From NCBI GenBank assembly GCA_015485845.1, contig WFSU01000176.1, forward strand, positions 1 to 9,580: a DNA stretch of 9,580 nt, read 5' to 3'. Source of the DNA: Nitratifractor sp. (GTDB taxonomy: Bacteria; Campylobacterota; Campylobacteria; Campylobacterales; Sulfurovaceae). The notes under the pieces were generated by a model that was given only the letters and a program-made list of their open reading frames with translations, made no database searches and was not told where the DNA came from. Numbering within the stretch: position 1 is the stretch's first letter; every line of letters begins with the position of its first letter. Positions 1 through 5,575 of this stretch are shown here, in pieces. Both the position numbers and the translations under genes were made by a program.

Positions 1-1365
1 ATCCTGTACGTACTCGCTTTCGAGAATCTCAAACGTGATCAACGGGGCGATGTCGAGTCGGATGAGATCCTCTTTGATCTGTCGGACGAAGGCACCGTTT
101 TCGATGTCTTCCATTGAAATATTGATGCTGACAGGACAGGTATGACTCCGGGCAAGGGCGAAGGATTGTTTGACCACGGCAGCGGAGAGCTGGGCGTAGA
201 GTTTGAATTTTTTGGCAATGTCGAGGAATTGAGCCGGTGAATAGACGGTATCGTGATCCCGGATACGCACCAGCGCTTCGTACTTGACGATGTACTCCTC
301 TCCATCCGTGATCGGCTGGAGGAAGATCACGATCCGGTCTTCCTCGAGGGCTTTTTCGATGAGCTTTTTCCATTGCAGATCGTGTTGGTAGGCTTGGTTG
401 TAGTCACAGGTGTCGTCATAGGTTTGGTAGGGTTGCTGGATCTCTTTGGCCCGCTTGAGTGCCATGGATGCTTTTTCGAAGAGTGTTTCGCGGCCGTCGG
501 CAATGCCGACGGTGACATCGATTTGGATCGAAAGACCGTACGGGGAGATGTCGATGGCATGGTGGGCGGTGTAGCGGACGAATTCGGCTGCGATCTTTTC
601 ACACAAGTGGGCGTCGGAACACTCCGGCTGAAACAGAGCGAACGTGTCCCCACCGGCTCGGTAAGCCGAAAAGCCGTACCGGTCGGCATAGCTTTGGACG
701 ATCGCTGCAAAGTTGATGAGGATTTGGTTGCCTACCTCTTCTCCGTACAGGGCATTGTACGTCCGGAAGGCGTCGATGTCGACCAGCATCAGTGCCGGGT
801 GGGTTGCGACGCCGATCTCTTCCATGAGTTTGTTGCGGTTGGAGAGTTGTGTCAGGGGATCGGTGTGGAGCTGCCGTTGGAGTTCGATATTTTTCTTTCG
901 AATCTCCTCGGTTTTCTCTTCGACTTTTTGGGCAAGCGAATTGTTCATCTCGATCAGCGATTGCCGGAGTGAGCGGTTTTCGATGGTGACGGTGGCTTTT
1001 TGTATCCCGACAAAGAGTTTTTCGATGTCGACGGGTTTGAGGATGTAGGCGGTGACGGATTGCTCGATCGTTTTCATGACAAGAGAGCTGTCATCAAAAG
1101 CCGTCGTGTAGATAACCGGGATCTCGGTATCGATCTGACGGATCGCATCGACCATGGTGATACCGTCCATGATCGGCATCGCAATGTCGGTGATCAGCAG
1201 GTCGATCGTCTCCTGCTCTTCCCGGAAGAGACGCAATCCCTCTTCTCCGTCTTGTGCCGTCAAAACCCGGGCGACAAATGGCTCGAGGAAGCGACAAATG
1301 CTTCGCTGGAGATCGGGTTCATCTTCGACATAAAGGATCGTCAATGTTTTGATGAGCTCGGTCAT
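1..1365 (-). CDS. Response regulator with degenerate GGDEF and EAL domains (partial, C-terminus off window)
   Basis: The frame stays open from an ATG at 1363-1365 to the window edge: 455 residues, C-terminus missing. Residues 1-120 are a receiver domain with acidic pair E14/D15, phospho-acceptor D60 (ITDIAMPIMDG), T88 and K110 (LKP). A coiled linker (about 130-166, KVEEKTEEIRKKN) leads to a GGDEF domain beginning TDPLTQLSNRNKL. Its active-site loop reads GGDTF (238-242), with Thr for the usual Glu, so cyclase activity is doubtful. The EAL domain starts near 335; E363 (YEALVR), N415 and E446 fit metal-ligand positions. The rest of its active site lies outside the window. Inference: a cytosolic, phosphorylation-controlled c-di-GMP phosphodiesterase, or a receptor if the missing residues are also degenerate. 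No partner histidine kinase is seen. The next upstream gene on this strand is the efflux pump, 100 bp away. Confidence 0.93.
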   Translation of the reverse strand, partial: MTELIKTLTILYVEDEPDLQRSICRFLEPFVARVLTAQDGEEGLRLFREEQETIDLLITDIAMPIMDGITMVDAIRQIDTEIPVIYTTAFDDSSLVMKTIEQSVTAYILKPVDIEKLFVGIQKATVTIENRSLRQSLIEMNNSLAQKVEEKTEEIRKKNIELQRQLHTDPLTQLSNRNKLMEEIGVATHPALMLVDIDAFRTYNALYGEEVGNQILINFAAIVQSYADRYGFSAYRAGGDTFALFQPECSDAHLCEKIAAEFVRYTAHHAIDISPYGLSIQIDVTVGIADGRETLFEKASMALKRAKEIQQPYQTYDDTCDYNQAYQHDLQWKKLIEKALEEDRIVIFLQPITDGEEYIVKYEALVRIRDHDTVYSPAQFLDIAKKFKLYAQLSAAVVKQSFALARSHTCPVSINISMEDIENGAFVRQIKEDLIRLDIAPLITFEILESEYVQD

Positions 1366-1402
1366 TCCGCTTCTCGCTTTCTTATCCAAATTAGTCGATT
1401 GT

Positions 1403-1408
1403 ATTATA
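1403..1408 (-). promoter_or_regulatory. Probable -10 box for the response regulator gene
   Basis: On the minus strand this is a perfect TATAAT, about 38 bp upstream of the ATG. At a 17-bp spacing the -35 position reads TTCTTA, a weak match. Transcription would start near 1396. The gap to the efflux gene (1366-1465) shows no convincing intrinsic terminator. Confidence 0.4.
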
Positions 1409-1465
1409 AGTTTTATTAAATGTGGTAAGAAAGTGACCGGCACGCAAAAAAATGTGATCGTTATG

Positions 1466-3049
1466 TTACGGTTCAGTATGCACTTTGTCAGGTATATCCA
1501 TACTTTCCCGCAGAGGAATGTCCTTCAGAAACAGCACCAGAACGACCGTAACCGCCAGCGCCAGCGATGCGCTGATGAAGACATGTGAGAGTGCCCCCTC
1601 GAGTGCGTGTCGGAGGGCGTCGATGAGGGTGTGGATAAGGGGCTGATCCTGTGGAGGGAGGGATGTCGTGATGCGATCCAGTGCATCGGGATTGACGAGG
1701 ATGCGGGGATTGGCAAAGCGTTCGAGAACCTCCGGAGAGAGGGCATCGGTGCCGGGGATGGTATGGAGTCCCTCGGCGACCTTACGGGAGACGGAATGAT
1801 TGAGCAGGGTGCCCATGAGCGCTACACCGATGGTGCCGCCAAGCTGACGGAAGAGCTGCACACTGGCGGTGGCGACGCCGAGATAGCGGTGGGCGAGGGC
1901 GTTCTGTACCACGAGGGTAAAGACCGGCATCCCCACCCCGAGTCCGGCACCGATGAGCATCACGATGCCGATCAGTACTCCCAGGTCGCTCGTCTGCGTC
2001 GCCAGTGAGAGGAGGTAGAGTCCGACCGTGGTCATCGCCATCCCGGCCAGTGCCAGCGAGCGGTAATGTCCGGTGCGGGACATCCGCCGTCCACTGAGGA
2101 TACTGGCTCCCACCAGTGAGAGGGTCATTGGCACCATCATCATCCCCGAGTGCATCGCCGTGTACCCCTGAACGCCTTGCAAGAACAGCGGCAGATAGAT
2201 CAACGCCCCGAACATCCCCGCCCCCATCAGAAACGTGATGGTGTTGGAGAGGGTGAAGGTAGGATTGGCGAAGAGAAAGAGCGGCAGGATCGGATCGATC
2301 GCCCGCCGCTCCGCCCAGATAAACAGAGCAAACGAGAGCACCGAAGCACCGAGTAGACCCAGCACCATCGGGCTCCCCCACGCGTACTGGCGTCCGGCGA
2401 AACTGAATGCCAGCAGCAGCGGGACGATGATCCCGGTGAGCAGCACCGCTCCGAGGTAGTCCACCGTGTGCTCCTCATGCCGGGTTTTAGAAGGAAACAG
2501 ATACCAGATCATCCCAAACGCGATCAGCCCCATCGGCATGAAGATCCAGAAGACCCAGTGCCAGTGCCAGCGATCGACGATCAGCCCGCCCAGCGCGGGT
2601 CCAAAGACACTCGCCAGCCCGAACATTGCTCCGAGCATCCCCTGCCATTTGCCCCGCTCACGGGGGACAAACAGATCCCCCACCGCCGCAAAGGTCGTCG
2701 CCATAATGATCCCCCCGCCGATCCCCTGCACGGCGCGAAAGGCGATCAGCTGTACGATGCTCTCCGAGAGCCCGCACAGCCACGAGCCGATCGAGAAGAT
2801 AATGAGTCCGGCGAGGATAAACGGCTTGCGCCCATACACATCCGAAACCCGCCCCACCACGACCGCCGGGATGGAGGCTGCCAATATGTACGCGGTAAAC
2901 ACCCAGCTGAAGTACGCCATCCCCCCGAGATCAGCAATGATCCGGGGCAGGGCGGTACCGATGGTGGTCTGGTTGAGTGCCGAGAAGAGCATGGAAGCCA
3001 TGATGGCACTCATGATGATCATTTTTTTGGAGTGGTCGATGGTGTGCAC
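1466..3049 (-). CDS. DHA2-family (EmrB/QacA type) MFS multidrug efflux transporter
   Basis: Encodes 527 residues, usual for a 14-helix drug:H+ antiporter of the inner membrane. Signatures in order: NQTTIGTALP (26-35) in helix 1, motif A GRVSDVYGRK (66-75), motif B RAVQGIGGG (105-113), RERGKWQG (130-137), and antiporter motif C GLASVFGPALGG (144-155). Helix 1 of this family often reads L-D-x-T; here the Asp position is Asn26, so a proton-relay residue may be missing or placed elsewhere. The start is GTG at 3047-3049, chosen because GAGG lies 7 nt upstream; the next internal Met is residue 10. There is no adjacent membrane-fusion protein or TetR/MarR regulator in the window, so it probably acts alone. 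Substrate cannot be read from the sequence. It is divergent from the small-protein/Fic operon. Confidence 0.94.
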   Translation of the reverse strand: MHTIDHSKKMIIMSAIMASMLFSALNQTTIGTALPRIIADLGGMAYFSWVFTAYILAASIPAVVVGRVSDVYGRKPFILAGLIIFSIGSWLCGLSESIVQLIAFRAVQGIGGGIIMATTFAAVGDLFVPRERGKWQGMLGAMFGLASVFGPALGGLIVDRWHWHWVFWIFMPMGLIAFGMIWYLFPSKTRHEEHTVDYLGAVLLTGIIVPLLLAFSFAGRQYAWGSPMVLGLLGASVLSFALFIWAERRAIDPILPLFLFANPTFTLSNTITFLMGAGMFGALIYLPLFLQGVQGYTAMHSGMMMVPMTLSLVGASILSGRRMSRTGHYRSLALAGMAMTTVGLYLLSLATQTSDLGVLIGIVMLIGAGLGVGMPVFTLVVQNALAHRYLGVATASVQLFRQLGGTIGVALMGTLLNHSVSRKVAEGLHTIPGTDALSPEVLERFANPRILVNPDALDRITTSLPPQDQPLIHTLIDALRHALEGALSHVFISASLALAVTVVLVLFLKDIPLRESMDIPDKVHTEP

Positions 3050-3073
3050 GGGGACGCCTCTTTTTTTGGGCGT

Positions 3074-3079
3074 ATTATA
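3074..3079 (-). promoter_or_regulatory. Probable -10 box for the MFS transporter gene
   Basis: TATAAT on the minus strand, 24 bp before the GTG start. It implies a 5' leader of about 18 nt that contains the GAGG ribosome site. No good -35 hexamer is visible at 16-18 bp spacing. It lies 28 bp from the -35 of the divergent promoter, so the two polymerases could interfere. Confidence 0.45.
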
Positions 3080-3107
3080 GCCAAAGATGTTTGGGATAAA
3101 ATATATT

Positions 3108-3136
3108 TTGACATTTGATTTTTGCTTGGGTATAAT
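3108..3136 (+). promoter_or_regulatory. Perfect-consensus sigma70 promoter (TTGACA-N17-TATAAT) of the small-protein/Fic operon
   Basis: TTGACA at 3108-3113, exactly 17 bp, then TATAAT at 3131-3136. Both hexamers and the spacing match the housekeeping consensus without mismatch. The expected start (about 6-8 nt after the -10) is 3142-3144, on the ATG at 3143. The mRNA would therefore be leaderless or nearly so. No operator-like inverted repeat is obvious over it. Confidence 0.85.
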
Positions 3137-3142
3137 AGGTGT

Positions 3143-3385
3143 ATGGGAACAAAAGACAAGATAGATGTTTTATCCAAATTGATTGATGCATTGTACAAAA
3201 AACTTATTGTACTCTTAGCTATATCTGGCGGTTTTGGTGCGTATGCAGTTAAATTCATACAGCAAACTGACTGGATAGGCTCTATTTTTGCTATGGCTTT
3301 TATCTTTGTTTCTATAGGTGTATTTATCACTTATGTGAAGCTGAATATGTTTGTAAAAGAGTTGGAAAGGATAAATAATGAATGA
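3143..3385 (+). CDS. Small two-helix membrane protein of unknown function
   Basis: Encodes 80 residues: a charged N-terminus (MGTKDKIDVLSKLIDALYKK), a hydrophobic helix at about 21-39 rich in small residues (AISGGFGAYAV), a polar turn (QQTDW), a second helix at about 45-68, and a charged tail (KELERINNE). Both ends should lie on the same side of the inner membrane. An open frame extends back to a TTG at 3122, but that codon lies upstream of the -10 box and cannot be in the transcript. ATG 3143 is therefore the start, probably translated from a leaderless end since no Shine-Dalgarno fits. The gene overlaps the next by 8 bp. It is not a recognised antitoxin, and the Fic inhibitory motif [S/T]xxxE[G/N] is absent. 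Function unknown. Confidence 0.75.
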   Translation: MGTKDKIDVLSKLIDALYKKLIVLLAISGGFGAYAVKFIQQTDWIGSIFAMAFIFVSIGVFITYVKLNMFVKELERINNE

Positions 3386-3482
3386 GATTGGGCTTTTGAT
3401 CATACCTTTAGGCTTTTCTTTTGCGGCAGTTATTGGCTACTTGGCTGTAAAAAAGAATTGGAAAATTGCAGATATGTTTTAA
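3378..3482 (+). CDS. 34-residue single-helix membrane protein, overlapping both neighbours
   Basis: The start ATG at 3378-3380 lies inside the end of the preceding gene (overlap ATGAATGA, 8 bp). The stop TAA at 3480-3482 shares a base with the ATG of fic. A good ribosome site (AAAGGA, 3366-3371) sits 6 nt before the ATG. The protein starts MNEIGLLIIPLGF, has one membrane helix at about 4-24, then a basic tail (AVKKNWKIADMF). The ribosome site, membrane-like composition and overlaps on both sides favour a real gene over chance. It may form a membrane complex with the preceding protein. An alternative is that it is only a translational bridge to fic. It carries no Fic-antitoxin motif. Confidence 0.6.
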   Translation: MNEIGLLIIPLGFSFAAVIGYLAVKKNWKIADMF

Positions 3483-4096
3483 TGGTATTAGAAAACAAAC
3501 GTAACATCACCGATGCCGTAGAGCTGGCAAGAGTAGAAGAGAGACTCAGCAAAGTCAAGGCAAAAGAACTGTTCAAGAGCGGTTTCTTGGAGACGCTGCA
3601 TGCTGGAAGTTTCGAGGCGTTATCGGCGATTCATCGCTATCTCTTTGGCGATATTTATCCTTTCGCCGGAGAGATACGCACGGTCAATATCTCCAAGGGC
3701 GGCTTCCGTTTTGCTCCGGTCAGCTACCTCGAAGTCTCCCTGAAAAACATCGAACAGATGCCCCAATCGGCATACGATGAGATCATCGAAAAATACGTCG
3801 AAATGAACATCGCCCACCACTTCAGAGAGGGCAACGGTCGCAGCATACGCATCTGGCTCGATCACATCCTCAAAACCCAGCTGCAACGTGTGGTAGATTG
3901 GGCAAAGGTGGACAAAGACGACTACCTGCTGGCCATGGAGCGAAGCCCGATCAAAGACGTGGAGATCAAACACCTGCTGCAAGAGGCGCTGAGCGACCGG
4001 ATCGATGATGCCGGTCTTTATATGCGGGGGATCGATACGAGTTATTATTATGAGGGGTATGTGCTGTATCGGACGGAGGATGTTGAGGAGGTGTAG
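3482..4096 (+). CDS. fic: Class III (self-inhibited) Fic protein adenylyltransferase
   Basis: Encodes 204 residues. The Fic active-site motif H-H-F-R-E-G-N-G-R-S-I-R spans 112-123, with catalytic His112, metal-binding Glu116 and phosphate-binding GNGR. The target-docking flap is around 69-83 (NISKGGFRFAPVSYL). The C-terminus contains S187-YYY-E191-G192, which fits the inhibitory motif [S/T]xxxE[G/N] as a C-terminal helix, as in Neisseria NmFic-type (class III) enzymes. Such proteins move AMP from ATP to a target Tyr, and NmFic-like members modify gyrase/topoisomerase IV subunits. Relief there involves autoAMPylation of tail tyrosines; four are present here (188-190, 193). Start: ATG 3482 overlaps the previous stop (TAATG) and lacks a clear ribosome site, suggesting translational coupling. 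A TTG at 3458 is in frame but less likely. Target specificity is inferred from family only. Confidence 0.93.
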   Translation: MVLENKRNITDAVELARVEERLSKVKAKELFKSGFLETLHAGSFEALSAIHRYLFGDIYPFAGEIRTVNISKGGFRFAPVSYLEVSLKNIEQMPQSAYDEIIEKYVEMNIAHHFREGNGRSIRIWLDHILKTQLQRVVDWAKVDKDDYLLAMERSPIKDVEIKHLLQEALSDRIDDAGLYMRGIDTSYYYEGYVLYRTEDVEEV

Positions 4097-4142
4097 ATGG
4101 GGGTGAGGAAATTTGGTGACTTTTTTAGAGGCACCATAGAGT

Positions 4143-4152
4143 TAAGGAGGAG
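4143..4152 (+). promoter_or_regulatory. Strong ribosome binding site of the unknown gene at 4161
   Basis: TAAGGAGGAG is nearly the full anti-Shine-Dalgarno complement, with the AGGAGG core ending 10 nt before ATG 4161. It fixes that start and contrasts with the weak or absent sites of the preceding operon. Confidence 0.8.
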
Positions 4153-4160
4153 ACATTTAA

Positions 4161-4544
4161 ATGAATTATGTTATATATTCTTACTCTAAAGACTTAAAGA
4201 GTGCTTTAAAAATTTTATCTTCAAAAAAGGATCAGGATAAATTATTATTAAATATTGCTAATGATACAAATGAAATATTGTCACTTGAAGAATTATTTGA
4301 ATATCTTTTTGACAGATATGAATACACAAAAGAGCATGGGTATATCAAAGGAGATTTTTTAAAATATATGGACATCCTTTATGAAATGATGTTTGAACTT
4401 GTAAACGGGAGCTACAAGAGCGTGGAACAATTGCTTATTAGTCCCAAGTGGCAAGAAGCCATGTCTTTGGCAAAGAATATCCTTGCTTTACCAGAGACAA
4501 AAAGTTTATTGTCACAATCACGACCTAAAAGTAATGACGGGTAA
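4161..4544 (+). CDS. Hypothetical soluble protein, AT-rich, unknown function
   Basis: Encodes 127 residues beginning MNYVIYSYSKDLKSALKIL. It has no signal peptide or membrane helix. It is rich in Lys, Glu, Leu and Asp, and reads as a mostly helical small protein with an acidic middle (NEILSLEELFEYLFDRYEY, about 37-55) and a polar tail (SRPKSNDG). I recognise no family. Codons are strongly AT-ending and the gene is clearly poorer in GC than fic before it and the CLC genes after it, which suggests a different origin. It lies 64 bp after fic on the same strand, with a very strong ribosome site but no clear promoter of its own. It could be the last gene of the fic operon or an independent cargo gene. 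Confidence 0.7.
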   Translation: MNYVIYSYSKDLKSALKILSSKKDQDKLLLNIANDTNEILSLEELFEYLFDRYEYTKEHGYIKGDFLKYMDILYEMMFELVNGSYKSVEQLLISPKWQEAMSLAKNILALPETKSLLSQSRPKSNDG

Positions 4545-4615
4545 GGTTACTGGGATTTTTCTTGGGTAACGAAGCTCCTGCTTCGTTACCAAATATCGGA
4601 ACCAAAATAACCTTA
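4542..4615. repeat. Nested palindrome with an 11-bp perfect hairpin
   Basis: The core is GGTAACGAAGC (4565-4575), loop TCCT, then GCTTCGTTACC (4580-4590), with no mismatch. It is enclosed by an outer inverted repeat TAAGGTTA (4542-4549) / TAACCTTA (4608-4615). No T-run follows on either strand, so it does not look like an intrinsic terminator. It sits between the convergent ends of the unknown gene and hepT. A REP-type dispersed palindrome is the most likely reading. Confidence 0.75.
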
Positions 4616-4636
4616 TCTTACGTTTGTGAGACTAAA

Positions 4637-4685
4637 ATCCACGCCCCTTGACGGTGGCGTGCGCCACCCGGGAAGATATGTGGAT
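4637..4685. repeat. Second structured palindrome with competing hairpins
   Basis: GGTGGCG (4653-4659) pairs with CGCCACC (4662-4668). The alternative CACGCC (4640-4645) pairs with GGCGTG (4656-4661), which excludes the first. An outer ATCCAC (4637-4642) / GTGGAT (4680-4685) encloses the first hairpin. GC-rich compared with its flanks. It lies 30 bp beyond the hepT stop codon. No T-run follows on either strand. Confidence 0.6.
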
Positions 4686-4714
4686 CTGCCCCTGCGGGTT
4701 GTGATGAAATTGTC

Positions 4715-5077
4715 TTACTGCGATTTTAGCTTCTGAATATTCTCTTTCAACAGTCCCAATTCATTCTCACAAATATCAAAGATCGTCTCAGCATCCAAAT
4801 CAACATAATGATGTGAGATAAAATCCCGTGTCTTGATAATGGTGCGCCAGTAGTTTTTATCCGCCACCTGTTCCAATAATGGAAGTTCGCGCTTGTACAG
4901 ATTTTTTAACGCCTCACCAATACTCTGAATACGCATGGATATGGCATCGAGTTTATCCAATCCCTCATCATCAGTGAGAAAATCATCCCCACATTCAATT
5001 CCCGAAAACCGTCTCTCAATGAGCCGAATACTCTCAAGGATAAAATCGAGCAATTCAACAGCCGTAGCCTTATCCAT
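4715..5077 (-). CDS. hepT: HepT-type HEPN toxin (DUF86 ribonuclease family)
   Basis: Encodes 120 helical residues of the HEPN family. The RNase signature R-x4-H-x-Y is intact: R84, H89, Y91 (RDFISHHYVD). In the characterised HepT/MntA systems the dimer forms the RNase site, and the tyrosine is the residue adenylylated by the partner. The conserved IGEALKNLY stretch (53-61) is also typical. Start: ATG 5075-5077, which overlaps the mntA stop by 8 bp (ATGGATAA) and has AGAGG just upstream. An upstream in-frame ATG at 5122 would add 15 residues lying within mntA in another frame and is less likely. Translation is probably coupled to mntA. Expected role: growth arrest or abortive-infection-type RNA cleavage, held off by the antitoxin. 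Confidence 0.9.
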   Translation of the reverse strand: MDKATAVELLDFILESIRLIERRFSGIECGDDFLTDDEGLDKLDAISMRIQSIGEALKNLYKRELPLLEQVADKNYWRTIIKTRDFISHHYVDLDAETIFDICENELGLLKENIQKLKSQ

Positions 5078-5360
5078 AAATGACCTCTCGCTGTATCTGG
5101 TCGAAAATGGCACCTTTGGCATTCTTATGTTTGTGAAGCAAATCTATTTTTCGGTTGTAGAGATTTTCGAGATAGACCCAGAGACCGGCAAGATTGCGGA
5201 ATGTTTTGTGCCGGAACTCGACGTAGATATCGATATCGCTTTTCTCGTCGGCAAGGTTTTTGGCATAACTCCCAAAAAGCCCGATCTTTTCTACATCAAA
5301 TGTTTTTTGGAGATAGGACTTTTCGCGAGTCAGTTGCTGGAGTATCTCCTCTCGGGTCAT
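5070..5360 (-). CDS. mntA: MntA-type minimal nucleotidyltransferase antitoxin
   Basis: Encodes 96 residues of the MNT (Pol-beta-like) family. The motif GSx10DxD is exact: G30, S31, D42, D44 (GSYAKNLADEKSDIDI). The third carboxylate is D73 in RKIDLLHK. All three metal ligands being present implies an active enzyme, and known MntA proteins inactivate HepT by moving AMP units to the HEPN tyrosine. Start ATG 5358-5360 with AGGAGA upstream. It is the first gene of the mntA-hepT pair and overlaps hepT by 8 bp, the usual order for this type VII toxin-antitoxin module. The pair is convergent with the unknown gene at 4161-4544 and is followed upstream by the end of the CLC operon on the same strand, separated by 215 bp. 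Confidence 0.92.
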   Translation of the reverse strand: MTREEILQQLTREKSYLQKTFDVEKIGLFGSYAKNLADEKSDIDIYVEFRHKTFRNLAGLWVYLENLYNRKIDLLHKHKNAKGAIFDQIQREVIYG

Positions 5361-5389
5361 AAAAACTTCTCCTGTTTATTTGTTAGGGT

Positions 5390-5395
5390 ATTATA
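5390..5395 (-). promoter_or_regulatory. Probable extended -10 promoter of mntA-hepT
   Basis: Minus strand reads TGGTATAAT, an extended -10 (TGnTATAAT), about 30 bp before the mntA start. The -35 position is poor, as is common with extended -10 promoters. No clear operator repeat overlaps it. Confidence 0.5.
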
Positions 5396-5418
5396 CCACA
5401 ATCAGAGATTGACGGTGT

Positions 5419-5474
5419 ATCGTTTAGTAAATTTTACACTTTGGGTTTATTAATCGTAAAGTGGATTAAACGAT
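5419..5474. repeat. Nested inverted repeat upstream of mntA
   Basis: Outer arms ATCGTTTA (5419-5426) and TAAACGAT (5467-5474), inner arms CACTTT (5437-5442) and AAAGTG (5458-5463). All arms are perfect and symmetric enough to form a cruciform. It lies just upstream of the mntA promoter and downstream of the CLC operon. It may be a regulator site, a REP-type element or an old transposon end. Confidence 0.5.
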
Positions 5475-5547
5475 TTATAGTGTTTGTTTCTCCCATAGGC
5501 ATCCCAGCCGGAGTTTTTGGGCGATGGAGATATGCTGTTGCGTTTTA

Positions 5548-5563
5548 TGGGACTGAAGTCCCA
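5548..5563. repeat. Short palindrome just downstream of the CLC operon
   Basis: TGGGACT-GA-AGTCCCA, a 7-bp perfect stem 12 bp after the stop codon of the CBS-containing CLC gene. In the direction of that operon it is followed by ATAAAACGC, with no T-run, so it is not a standard intrinsic terminator. It resembles short dispersed palindromes (REP-like). A CCCAGCCGGAG stretch (5502-5512) nearby may belong to the same element. Confidence 0.5.
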
Positions 5564-5575
5564 GCCCCGATTCCA

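Noticed and set aside
253..972. Plus-strand open frame (239 codons) opposite the response regulator
   Set aside because: The minus-strand frame gives an intact REC-GGDEF-EAL protein through the same bases; this frame shows no motif.
2466..3118. Plus-strand frames opposite the 5' part of the MFS gene
   Set aside because: Proline-, arginine- and histidine-rich products without domain content, fully antisense to a recognised transporter.
3122..3142. TTG start for the first small membrane protein
   Set aside because: The codon lies upstream of the TATAAT at 3131-3136, so it cannot be in the mRNA made from that promoter.
3458..3481. TTG start adding eight residues to Fic
   Set aside because: ATG 3482 overlaps the previous stop in a standard coupling arrangement, and the family N-terminus fits better from there.
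4565..4590. Intrinsic terminator at the 11-bp hairpin
   Set aside because: No run of T follows the stem on either strand, so the standard intrinsic signal is incomplete.
5078..5122. Upstream ATG for HepT (15 extra residues)
   Set aside because: HEPN proteins of this group begin close to MDKATAVELL, and the later ATG has a ribosome site and the common short overlap with mntA.
4542..5575. CRISPR array or attC-like cassette site
   Set aside because: The palindromes differ from each other, are not evenly spaced, and lack both regular repeats and attC core sites (RYYYAAC/GTTRRRY).
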